Shown here: piece by piece, positions 16,214 through 24,430 of the stretch | Layout: every line of letters starts with the position of its first letter | Position numbering within the stretch: position 1 is the stretch's first letter | Source of the DNA: Elusimicrobiota bacterium | GTDB lineage: Bacteria; Elusimicrobiota; Elusimicrobia; UBA1565; JACRDR01 | Direction: 5' to 3' | DNA length: 64,000 nucleotides | Assembly: GCA_016194745.1 (NCBI GenBank) | Contig: JACQBA010000009.1 | Coordinates: 140,058-204,057 of the forward strand | The notes under the pieces: model-generated | What the model was told of the DNA's origin: nothing | Seen by the model: only the letters and a program-made list of their open reading frames with translations | Databases searched by the model: none | Program-made: the position numbers and the translations under genes

Positions 16214-16927
16214 CTATGCCCCCTGCTCTCGCTGATCCAGGAACGATTGTACCTGCACCTGGCTCGAGATTTGCTTTAGGAAGAAATTCATGGTGTCTAG
16301 CGCCCGGGCCTGATGCAGGCCCTCGGCGAACTTCTGCTTGTCCTTCTCGTAGCCCTTCGATTTCTTGTCCTGCGCCTGAAACTCGCGGTCGAGCTCCACG
16401 GGGCCGACCTTCACCGTCTGGAACAGCAAGCCCCGGAACTTCGCGCTGAGCATCGCGCGGCGCTGCTGCAGTTCGTACTCCTCCGGCGTGGTCCGCAAGC
16501 TGTAGCGGACCGCCTGGAAATAGAGCCCTTGATCGAATTGCCCCTCACGCTGGAACCGCGGCGAGTTGCGGATGGCGAAGGCCACCTCCATGTCGCTGAC
16601 GCCGATGCCCATCTTCTCCGCCTGTTGGGCAAAGATCTCCTGGACGATCATGTCGCGGAGGATCCCGATCTTCACGTCCTTGATGGCCTCTTCCGGGATC
16701 TCCTTCTCCGCTTTGTTCTGCTGGCGCATCGCCTCGACGTACTGGTCGACCTGCGCACGGTAGCGGACGTACGGAATCTTCGTCCCGCCGACCATGGCGA
16801 CGGCTTCCGTGCGGTCGGCGCCGACGAAATAGTAGCCGCCCAGACCGACGAAGGTGCCGATGAGGAAAATCGAGACCGTGCCGATGAAGAACGCGCGGTG
16901 ATAACGACGAAGCTGGCTGATGATCAT
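16214..16927 (-). CDS. SurA-N / PpiD-N-like membrane-anchored chaperone
   Basis: 237 residues. MIISQLRRYHRAFFIGTVSI is a short cytoplasmic segment followed by a membrane anchor, as in PpiD. The region after it (VGGTKIPYVRYRAQVDQYV, then RDMIVQEIFAQQAEKMGIGVSDMEV) matches the SurA N-terminal chaperone domain. No parvulin domain follows, so it is a chaperone-type protein without a visible PPIase. The ATG at 16927 overlaps the bactofilin stop (ATGA), implying coupled translation. It likely assists folding of envelope proteins. Confidence 0.8.
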   Translation of the reverse strand: MIISQLRRYHRAFFIGTVSIFLIGTFVGLGGYYFVGADRTEAVAMVGGTKIPYVRYRAQVDQYVEAMRQQNKAEKEIPEEAIKDVKIGILRDMIVQEIFAQQAEKMGIGVSDMEVAFAIRNSPRFQREGQFDQGLYFQAVRYSLRTTPEEYELQQRRAMLSAKFRGLLFQTVKVGPVELDREFQAQDKKSKGYEKDKQKFAEGLHQARALDTMNFFLKQISSQVQVQSFLDQREQGA

Positions 16928-17319
16928 GACGTCTCCTTGCCGGCGATGACGGACGAGGCCGTCTCGGACATCGAGCATTGCCCTTCGAACCAGGCGCCTT
17001 CTTCGATGAGGATCTTGGGCGAGCGGACGTTGCCCATCACTTTGCCGCCCGCTTTGATCTCGAGCCGCACGAGGCAGGTCACGTCGCCGTGCACTTCGCC
17101 GCCGATCTCGACGGAATCGGCGCTGACGTTGCCGCGCACCTTTCCGGTCGTCCCGACCACGACCTCATGCGCCTCGGAGACGTTTCCCTCCATCTCGCCG
17201 TCGACGCGGACGGAACCTCGGACCGTGATGGAACCGTGAAAAAAGGCCTCCGGTCCGATGACGGTCAGGACGTCGCTGCCGATGTAATTGGTGACGGTCG
17301 TCTTCTTGAAAAGGGCCAT
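16924..17319 (-). CDS. bactofilin
   Basis: 131 residues. The central part is a beta-helical repeat with regular G-x-V / G-N-V steps (SITVRGSVRVDGEMEGNVS, VRGNVSADSVEIGGEV, GKVMGNV), the hallmark of bactofilins (PF04519). Flanks are short and non-helical as usual. Bactofilins polymerise into membrane-bound filaments that position wall enzymes. The M23 peptidase gene lies 18 bases upstream, a common partnership; the stop overlaps the next start. Confidence 0.93.
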   Translation of the reverse strand: MALFKKTTVTNYIGSDVLTVIGPEAFFHGSITVRGSVRVDGEMEGNVSEAHEVVVGTTGKVRGNVSADSVEIGGEVHGDVTCLVRLEIKAGGKVMGNVRSPKILIEEGAWFEGQCSMSETASSVIAGKETS

Positions 17320-17337
17320 AGAAGGAAAAAAACGCGC

Positions 17338-18300
17338 TCAGCGCGCTAGAGTGTCCTCGTCCGGCCTCTTCAGGAAAGAGTTCGGGTTGACGGCCTTGCC
17401 GTTGCGCCAGACTTCGTAGTGCACGTGCGTCCCGGTCGAGCGGCCGGTCGTGCCCATGTACGCGATCATCTGTCCCCGCCGGACCGCCTCGCCCTTGTGC
17501 ACGAGCACCTTGGAGGTGTGCCCGTACAGCGTCGAGTAGCCCCACGCGTGCTCGATCAAGACCATCTTTCCGTAGCCGCCCGTCCATTCCGCCCGTCGGA
17601 CGATGCCGTCGGCGGTGGCGAGGATCGGCGTGTCGGCGCTCGAGGCGATGTCGATGCCGGCGTGGAACTCCCCCGAGTCCTCGTCTCCGCGGCTGACCGG
17701 AGAGAAGCGGAAACCGAATCCCGAGGTGAGCCTGCCGTCCGCGGCGGGCCAGCCCTGCGGGGTGGCGCGAAACAGGCTCCGGCGGTTGGTGATGTACCAG
17801 GCGATCTCTTGGAAGCTGGCCATCCGCTGCTGGGACTCTTGGCGCATCGCCATGAGGCTCGAGCGCACGGTGGAGACGTTGAAGCGCATCGGATCGCGGA
17901 GGAATTCCTTGACCAGGCCGACGCGGTCGCCCGGCGCGGGGCCGCCGACGCCCTCCTCCTGCTCGATGATCGCCTTCTTCGAGCGCATGCCGAGGAGCAC
18001 GCGCATCTGCTTGTCGGTGTCGCGCGCCTGATCGAGCTCCTTCATCGAACGCTGCATCTCGTTGACGAGATAGGAGACCTTCGTGCGCATCACCTGGTTG
18101 TCGGCCTTCGTGATCCAGTAGTCGACGTTGCGGCCGATGAGCAATCCCGCCCACATCGTCACCCCGCTCCACAGGGCCAGGCAGAAAAGGAAGAAATTGA
18201 ACGTGAAGCGAAGCTTCCACGTGGGAAGATTCGTGTGCGGGATGATGAGTACGGTGACGTGCCGGCTAAGCGTGCGGTACAGGCGCGGCAGGAAGCCCAA
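17338..18300 (-). CDS. membrane-anchored M23 peptidase
   Basis: 320 residues. Basic N-terminus, one membrane segment (about 30-55), a helical/coiled-coil region (residues about 60-110), then a C-terminal LytM/M23 domain with HAGIDIASSADTPILATADG, GYGKMVLIEHAWGYSTLYGH and HVHYEVWRNG. The zinc ligands H-x3-D and H-x-H are intact, so an active peptidoglycan endopeptidase is expected. Start TTG 18300 follows GGAGGAG. It is first in the block with bactofilin, as in MurH/Mpg-type shape modules. Confidence 0.9.
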   Translation of the reverse strand: MGFLPRLYRTLSRHVTVLIIPHTNLPTWKLRFTFNFFLFCLALWSGVTMWAGLLIGRNVDYWITKADNQVMRTKVSYLVNEMQRSMKELDQARDTDKQMRVLLGMRSKKAIIEQEEGVGGPAPGDRVGLVKEFLRDPMRFNVSTVRSSLMAMRQESQQRMASFQEIAWYITNRRSLFRATPQGWPAADGRLTSGFGFRFSPVSRGDEDSGEFHAGIDIASSADTPILATADGIVRRAEWTGGYGKMVLIEHAWGYSTLYGHTSKVLVHKGEAVRRGQMIAYMGTTGRSTGTHVHYEVWRNGKAVNPNSFLKRPDEDTLAR

Positions 18301-18404
18301 AGCTCCTCCAATGCAACGCTAACTTTATAGCAGAACGCGTTCCCCCCGTCAATAAGCCCCCCTGTCAGCCCTCGTCAGGGTATCCGCGCGGGAATAGTGA
18401 ATTT

Positions 18405-20009
18405 TCAACGGCCGGCGCCGGGCGTCTTCAACGCGAACAGCCGGTACTTCGAGTTCGAAAAGGCCATGGGAAACGGGAGCTTGGAATCCTGGTTTCCCAG
18501 ATAGTAGGCCAGTCCGTAGCGCGCGGCGAGCACGCGCAGCTCCTGCGCCGTGAAGGAATGGAAGTTGCCGTAGACTTCCTTGTACGCTTCCACTCCGCGG
18601 CCCCGGATCGCGCGTCCGCGATTGCAGACGACCATTCGGCGGTGCCATTCGATCATATCCCCTTCGGACTGCGGCACCGACTTGAAGCTGACGAAGACGG
18701 CCCGCCGCGCGAAGACGTAGAACGTCTCGATGCCGGGGAAGATGAGGAAGACGTCGCCATTGTCGGTGTTTCGGGAGATCCATTCGAGCGCGTCGCGCTG
18801 CTGGGGCTCTATCTCCCACCCGCTCGCGATGACGCCGCGGCCCTCCGAGGACAGCGCTCTCACCGCATTGGGGCCGGCGACGCATACTCCCAGCGCCGCC
18901 GCGGCAAGCGCCGCCGCCGCCGAGGCCCGCGGGCGCTCCTTCAGCCAATCTCCGACGATCGCCGCGGCCAGCAGCACGCCGAGGAACGGGATGGAGCCGT
19001 CCGCGAAACGGAACCAGTAGTACTTGAGCGGCGCGATACGGCCCATGGTCCAGAGTGCGAGGCCGACGGCGAAGAGACCCGCGCCGCAGTAGAGGTACGC
19101 CGCGACCGCGCGGTACTTGAGATCGCGTTTCCAAAAGGCCGCCGCCGCGAGCAGCGCCAGGGCGCCCGCCAAGGCCCACGCCCACGCCCTTGCGGGCCAC
19201 GCGGAGGGAAGAGCGTGGTGCGGCACGCGAAGGGTCACGTACATGACGGACGCCGCGGTTGAATCTGCGCCGCGGTTCGCCAGGAGCTGTCCCGCGCTCG
19301 TCCAAATCCCGACCGATCCCGTGAGAAGCAGCAGCGGGACGCAGCGCAGCATCCGCCGGACGTCCTCCCGGAAGTCCGTCGCGTTGAGCGCGGCGGCTCC
19401 CGCCAGGCAGATCAAGCCGTAGACTCCGACGAGCGCATGGAAGGACACGGCGATCCCCTGATAAAGGAATGCGCTCGCATACTTGCGGCGGATCAGGGCG
19501 AACAACGCTAGAAACGATGCGGCGTAGGCGAAGCATTTCGCCTCGAATAGGCGCCCGCCGAACAAGGTCTCGCCCGCGACGATCGACTGCCATCGCGACG
19601 CGACGATCGCCGCCGGCACGAGCACGGCCGGGCCCGCTCCGAACAGCGCCCCGAAGCTCTCGATCACGCACGCGAACAGCGCGATCACGAGGATCGAGCC
19701 CAGAAACGCGAGCCATTGGAACGACATCACGCGCGTCAACGGCCCGAACAGCGAGTAGAACGCGAGGCGGATCGAACGGTTGCCGATCGGGAGGTCGAGA
19801 TACCAGTCGTTCTTGATCCACCCCGGCTCCGCGAATTGCCGCGCGCCGGGAAGGATGTCGTTCAAATTGCTCGCCGGCAGGGAGAACAAGCTCTGGAACG
19901 CCAGGACCGAGAATACCGCAAGGAAGACGCGGTGCTCGCTCGCGAGTCCCCTCGGCCCGGCCGGCGCGTCAGGCACCGACGCCGCGCGGGGCTGCGGCAG
20001 TTCCGTCAT
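18405..20009 (-). CDS. large multi-pass membrane protein (GT-C / DUF6798-like)
   Basis: 534 residues from ATG 20009; TATACT is exactly 6 bases upstream and no SD exists. About ten membrane segments are followed by a soluble C-terminal domain of about 120 residues (ALEWISRNTDNGDVFLIF, ARYGLAYYLGN). The early loop SNLNDILPGARQFAEPGWIKNDW resembles the first periplasmic loop of GT-C glycosyltransferase-like proteins and of DUF6798 proteins, but no catalytic Asp motif is certain. A role in transferring lipid-linked sugars is possible but not demonstrated. Confidence 0.75.
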   Translation of the reverse strand: MTELPQPRAASVPDAPAGPRGLASEHRVFLAVFSVLAFQSLFSLPASNLNDILPGARQFAEPGWIKNDWYLDLPIGNRSIRLAFYSLFGPLTRVMSFQWLAFLGSILVIALFACVIESFGALFGAGPAVLVPAAIVASRWQSIVAGETLFGGRLFEAKCFAYAASFLALFALIRRKYASAFLYQGIAVSFHALVGVYGLICLAGAAALNATDFREDVRRMLRCVPLLLLTGSVGIWTSAGQLLANRGADSTAASVMYVTLRVPHHALPSAWPARAWAWALAGALALLAAAAFWKRDLKYRAVAAYLYCGAGLFAVGLALWTMGRIAPLKYYWFRFADGSIPFLGVLLAAAIVGDWLKERPRASAAAALAAAALGVCVAGPNAVRALSSEGRGVIASGWEIEPQQRDALEWISRNTDNGDVFLIFPGIETFYVFARRAVFVSFKSVPQSEGDMIEWHRRMVVCNRGRAIRGRGVEAYKEVYGNFHSFTAQELRVLAARYGLAYYLGNQDSKLPFPMAFSNSKYRLFALKTPGAGR

Positions 20010-20135
20010 CGCCGAAGTATAACAAATCCCCCTTTTCGCGATGACCGCGTTGACTCGCGCCGGGAAATGTGACAGGATGCGCGCAAGTCCTAGTGCACGC
20101 ATAGGACCCTTGGCCGTACGATCCGGAGGATGCTT

Positions 20136-20861
20136 ATGCACCTGTGGAACGTCGTCGCCGCGGGACTTCTGACGTGGAGTGGACGCGCCGAAGCATTGAC
20201 GGTCGATTTGACGGGATTCGGCATCAGGCCCGAGCCCCGGACGGCGTCGCTTGTCGCCGCGCCGGTCGACAAGGGACTCAAGGAACTGTTCGACAAGGCA
20301 GGCTCTCCGATCTCCTGCAGCGCCGGCATGGCGGTCGACACGGACGGCCCGGCCGACGGCAATCCGATCCCCGATCCCGACACGCACCAGGACGTGACCG
20401 CCGCCACCTACGACGACGGCGCCGGCACCTCGATCAGCGCCTTTCGGATCCCGTACGTCGTCAAGCCGCAAGGCTCAAGCCCCGGCAAGAAGCATTGCGC
20501 CAAGCCCCTCAACGCCGTCCGCCTTTGGGACCTCGTGCGCGTAAAATGCGCCGGCAAGTCCGTGATGGCCGTCGTCGCCGACTTGGGACCCGTCGGAAAG
20601 TTCGGCGAGGGCTCGGTGGCGCTCCATGACGCCTGCGGCAACACGCGCGCCCGCGAGAACGTCGGGATCGGCAGCGGCATCACCTATATCTTCTTCCCCG
20701 GGACCGGAGTGCGCGCCCGCAACGAGGCTCATCTAAAGGAGATAATCCTGCGCGGCGCCGACTTGGACGAGTCGATGATCGGGCCCAACCGCCCCGACCG
20801 GCCCCGCGCGGAAGACAGGCCCCGGTCCCGTCGGCGGGACCATCGCCGGAGACGGCGGTAA
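20136..20861 (+). CDS. secreted GH75 chitosanase-like protein
   Basis: 241 residues; ATG 20136 is 6 bases after GGAGG (an ATG at 20130 is too close). Signal peptide to about ALT. The core has MAVDTDGPADGNPIPDPDTHQ, an Asp-rich start, then FRIPYVVKP, VRVKCAGKSVMAVVADLGP and GEGSVALHDACG. This order (D-x-D-x-D-G, P-Y-V-V, G-D/ADxGP, GE-x-S) matches the GH75 chitosanase fold, where the Asp and Glu are catalytic. The tail is very Arg-rich. The substrate is unproven; a peptidoglycan or chitosan-like polymer is plausible. Confidence 0.6.
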   Translation: MHLWNVVAAGLLTWSGRAEALTVDLTGFGIRPEPRTASLVAAPVDKGLKELFDKAGSPISCSAGMAVDTDGPADGNPIPDPDTHQDVTAATYDDGAGTSISAFRIPYVVKPQGSSPGKKHCAKPLNAVRLWDLVRVKCAGKSVMAVVADLGPVGKFGEGSVALHDACGNTRARENVGIGSGITYIFFPGTGVRARNEAHLKEIILRGADLDESMIGPNRPDRPRAEDRPRSRRRDHRRRRR

Positions 20862-20966
20862 CGAACCGTCAACAAAATAGACCGCGCCTCGAGTCCCATT
20901 CCGCGCTAGGCCTATCGACCCAGGAATTTAACATGCATTGTATTCAAAATGTAACAGCAACCGTTT

Positions 20967-21533
20967 ATGCTTTACATCGTGAAGCGTCCCCTCGTGTTGC
21001 CCGCCCTGGTGCTCGTGGCGCTCTCGTCCGTGTTCACCAGCGCCCAAGCGCCCGTACTCGGTCGGCGCGAGCTGGTCCGCGCGGCCCCGATCCCCGGCGA
21101 AGGCAGATTTAAGATCCCCATCCGGGCCAAGAAATGGCACATCGCCCCCCTGGGCCGCTTCGGCGCGCGCCGCGGCTACGGCTGGCATGACGGCGTGGAC
21201 TTCGCCGTGCCCCACCGCACCCCGATTTTCGCCGCGCGGGCCGGCAACGTCGAGCGGCTCGGGCACTTCGACAAGCTTCGCGACTACGGCCGCGGCTACG
21301 GCGGCTTCGTGGTCATCCGCCACGCCGACGGCTCGCGCTCGTGGTACGCTCATCTCGAGACGATCTACGTCGCCGTCGGCGACGCCGTGTCGACGAAGAC
21401 GCGCCTCGGCCTCAGCGGCGGCCGCAATAACGGGCATTCGAGCGGGCCCCATCTCCATTTCGGCGTCATCCGCCCCAACGGCCAAGCCCTGAACCCCGAG
21501 ATCGCTTTCGCCGGGTCCGGCGCCAAGAGCTGA
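20967..21533 (+). CDS. secreted M23 peptidase
   Basis: 188 residues. Signal peptide (cleavage near AQA). A minimal LytM domain follows: GRFGARRGYGWHDGVDFAV, then SWYAHLETIYVAVGD and HSSGPHLHFGVIRPNG. Zinc ligands H-x3-D and H-L-H are intact. There is no anchoring or binding domain, so it is probably a soluble periplasmic endopeptidase or an activator. It stands alone after a 105-base gap. No obvious promoter or SD is visible. Confidence 0.9.
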   Translation: MLYIVKRPLVLPALVLVALSSVFTSAQAPVLGRRELVRAAPIPGEGRFKIPIRAKKWHIAPLGRFGARRGYGWHDGVDFAVPHRTPIFAARAGNVERLGHFDKLRDYGRGYGGFVVIRHADGSRSWYAHLETIYVAVGDAVSTKTRLGLSGGRNNGHSSGPHLHFGVIRPNGQALNPEIAFAGSGAKS

Positions 21534-21675
21534 CGTCTCACACGCCCGACGACAGCCGCCGCGCCGCAAGCTCCAATCTGGGCCCAACGCTCTATCCCCG
21601 ATTGGGTCGAAAGACGAAATCCTATTGCACTGCTGGACCCACAAGAGCGCGAGGGATTCGCGCTAAACTGCTGGC

Positions 21676-24408
21676 ATGCGCGATCCTCTTATCGTACTCT
21701 CTCTCGTCAGTCTCATGGCAATCCCCGCACCCAGCCTGGCCGCCGGCGCCGCCCCCTTCCGGCTCCCGATGGAGTCGTTCACCCTCGATTCCAACGGACT
21801 TCAGGTGGTCGTCGTGCCGGACCATTCGAACCCGACCGTCACGGTCGCCGTCTCCTACAAGGTCGGCTCCCAGGACGAGAGCAAGGGTCTCGGCGGGTTC
21901 GCGCACCTGTTCGAGCACCTCATGTTCCAAGGCACGAGGAACATGGCGCCCGGCGATTTTTCCAATCTGATCAAATCCCACGGCGGCGCCTACAACGCCT
22001 ACACGAGCAAGACGCACACCAACTATCACACGACGATCCCGCGAAACGCCCTCGAGATCGCGCTGTGGGCCGAAGCGGAACGCATGCTCTCCCTGAAGGT
22101 GGACGAGCGCGCCCTCGAGCAGGAAAAACGCGTCGTCCTCGAGGAGATGCGCTGGCGCTACACCAATACTGCTTATGTGCGCGGCATCTTCGGCGCCGTC
22201 GCCGAGCTGGCCTTCGACCATTGGGAGAACCAGCATCCGCCGATCGGCGACGAGGCGGACGTGCGCAACGCCAAGCTGTCCGACGTGATGGCGTTCCACG
22301 CGCGATTCTACGGCCCCAACAACGCGGTCATCACGCTCTCCGGCGACATCACGGCGGACGATGCAAAGCTCTTGGTCGTGAAGTATTTCAACGGCGCCCA
22401 GGCCCTGCCCGACATCGTCCGCCCGGTCGCGCCGGAGCGGCCGATCTCGGAGGACAGGCACCGCGTCGTGGAGGATCCCTTTGCGCGCCTGCCGCTCCTC
22501 GTCAACGCCTGGCGCCTGCCCGAACGAGGCACGCCCTCGTATTGGGCGACGCTCATGCTGATGAACATCCTCTCGGGGGACTCGGACAACCCGATGTACA
22601 AGGCCCTCGTCAAAGAGCAGCGCCTGGCCACGAGCGTCGGCTCGAAGGGCCCGTGGTTCGCCTCCCCGAACTCCGACAACAATCCCGAGCTCTTTGGATT
22701 CTACGCCATGCTCAATCCCGGGACCACCGCGGAGCAGGCGACCGCCGCGATGAACCAGGTGCTGCGCCGCTTCGCCGAGGAAGGCCCGACCGACGAGGAG
22801 CTCGAGATCGCCAAGACGCAGACCGAACTCGCCGCGATGAAGAGCATGCAGACGACGCAGCGCCAAGCCACGACGCTCGCGGCCTACGCCTCGGTCTTCG
22901 GAGACGCCGAGGGCTACTTCCAGGATTTGGAGCGCCTCATGGCGGTCACCCGCGAGGATATCCGCACCGCGGTGCGCGAGCACGTCTTCAACGCCCGGCG
23001 CGTCACGGTCGAGAACGTCCCGGTCCCTCCGCAGACGCCCGCGCCCGCGGCCGAGGAGCCGCCCTTACCGGAGGCCGAGCCCCGCCACGCGCAGCAGCAG
23101 GCGCCGCCGCTGGCGTCCGCGCCGCGCGAGGTGCCCGTCCCGCGTCTCGAACGCTTCACCCTCTCCAACGGGCTCGAGGTCACGGTGGTGCAGGACAACC
23201 GCCTCAAGCTGCTCGAAGCGCGCCTCAGCTTCCACCGCGGCGGCCGCGCCAACGAGACGGCCGACGAGGCGGGATTCGCGAAAGCCCATTCCGAGCTGAT
23301 GCTCAAGGGGACGGCCGCTCAGAACGCGGAGCAGCTCACGCGCTCCTTCTCGCGCCTCGGCTACGCGCTCGGCGTCAAGGAAGACCACGATCACTCGGTC
23401 GTCAACGCCGCCGGGCTCTCCCGAAACGCGGAAAGGTTCTTCTCCCAGTTGAGCGAGGTGCTGACGGGGCCGAACTTCGCGGGCGATGAGGTAGAAGAGT
23501 GGAAGCGGAGCATCATCGCGCGCATGCGCCAGCAGCGCTCGAACCCGGACTTCCTCGCGGCGGAGCGCGTGAAGGCGGAGCTCTTGGCCGCGCATCCCTA
23601 CGGCCGCCAGGCTCCCACCGACGCCCAGCTCTCCGCCGTGGACGCGGAGCGCCTGCGCGAGTACCATCGCCGCACCGCGACGCCCAACGGCTCGAGCCTC
23701 GTCCTGGTGGGCGACATAGATCCCGCGACGGCCCGCGAGATGCTCGAGCGAACGCTGGGCGGCTGGCAGGGCGCGGTGACCCGTGTTCCCGCGCCCGCCG
23801 TCCCCGGCAACGCGGCCTCACGCATGGCGCTCGTCGAGCGTCCGGGCTCGACGCAGGCGACGCTTCTCGTCTCGCAGACCGTGCCGCTCACGCCGCGCGA
23901 CCCGGATTACCTGCCTCTGACGGTCGCCAACTACATCCTGGGCGGCGGCTCGACGTCGATGCTCTACCGGAACCTTCGCGAGCGCAACGCCTTCACCTAC
24001 AGCGCGCATTCGGACCTCGACCCGCGCGAGGGCGGAGCGATCTGGACCGTCCAAGCGGCCGTGCGTCCCGCGGTGATCAAGGATTCCCTCATCGAGATCA
24101 CCAAGGAGATCCGCGCCATCCGAGACAATGCCGTCACGGAGGAGGAACTCCAGAAGGCCAGGACCTACATCGGCGGCAATTTCGCCATGGTCCTCGCCGG
24201 CACCTCGTCGACGTCCGACTTCCTGATGCGGCTGCGCCAGCAGGGCCGCGACCCCGAGCAGGTCCTCGCGGGCTACCAGGCGCGGCTCCAGGCCCTCACG
24301 CCCGCCGACCTGCAGCGCGTCGCCCGCCAGTACATCGATCCGGACAAGATGGTCACCGTGGTCGTCGGGGACAGGTCTCACCTCGCTCCCCTCCTGCCTG
24401 CGAATTGA
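21676..24408 (+). CDS. M16 (insulinase/PqqL-type) zinc peptidase, two-domain
   Basis: 910 residues with a signal peptide (cleavage near SLAAG). Two M16 modules are joined by a Pro/Glu linker (about residues 450-490). The first has the inverted zinc motif HLFEH (His77, Glu80, His81) followed by a downstream EEMRW-type helix, so it is catalytic. The second has AKAHSELMLKG at the equivalent place, without H-x-x-E-H, so it is the inactive half. Homologues degrade small peptides in the periplasm. TAAACT is 6 bases before the ATG; no SD. alaS follows 22 bases after. Confidence 0.93.
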   Translation: MRDPLIVLSLVSLMAIPAPSLAAGAAPFRLPMESFTLDSNGLQVVVVPDHSNPTVTVAVSYKVGSQDESKGLGGFAHLFEHLMFQGTRNMAPGDFSNLIKSHGGAYNAYTSKTHTNYHTTIPRNALEIALWAEAERMLSLKVDERALEQEKRVVLEEMRWRYTNTAYVRGIFGAVAELAFDHWENQHPPIGDEADVRNAKLSDVMAFHARFYGPNNAVITLSGDITADDAKLLVVKYFNGAQALPDIVRPVAPERPISEDRHRVVEDPFARLPLLVNAWRLPERGTPSYWATLMLMNILSGDSDNPMYKALVKEQRLATSVGSKGPWFASPNSDNNPELFGFYAMLNPGTTAEQATAAMNQVLRRFAEEGPTDEELEIAKTQTELAAMKSMQTTQRQATTLAAYASVFGDAEGYFQDLERLMAVTREDIRTAVREHVFNARRVTVENVPVPPQTPAPAAEEPPLPEAEPRHAQQQAPPLASAPREVPVPRLERFTLSNGLEVTVVQDNRLKLLEARLSFHRGGRANETADEAGFAKAHSELMLKGTAAQNAEQLTRSFSRLGYALGVKEDHDHSVVNAAGLSRNAERFFSQLSEVLTGPNFAGDEVEEWKRSIIARMRQQRSNPDFLAAERVKAELLAAHPYGRQAPTDAQLSAVDAERLREYHRRTATPNGSSLVLVGDIDPATAREMLERTLGGWQGAVTRVPAPAVPGNAASRMALVERPGSTQATLLVSQTVPLTPRDPDYLPLTVANYILGGGSTSMLYRNLRERNAFTYSAHSDLDPREGGAIWTVQAAVRPAVIKDSLIEITKEIRAIRDNAVTEEELQKARTYIGGNFAMVLAGTSSTSDFLMRLRQQGRDPEQVLAGYQARLQALTPADLQRVARQYIDPDKMVTVVVGDRSHLAPLLPAN

Positions 24409-24430
24409 CCGTATTTGCTAGAATCGCCTC

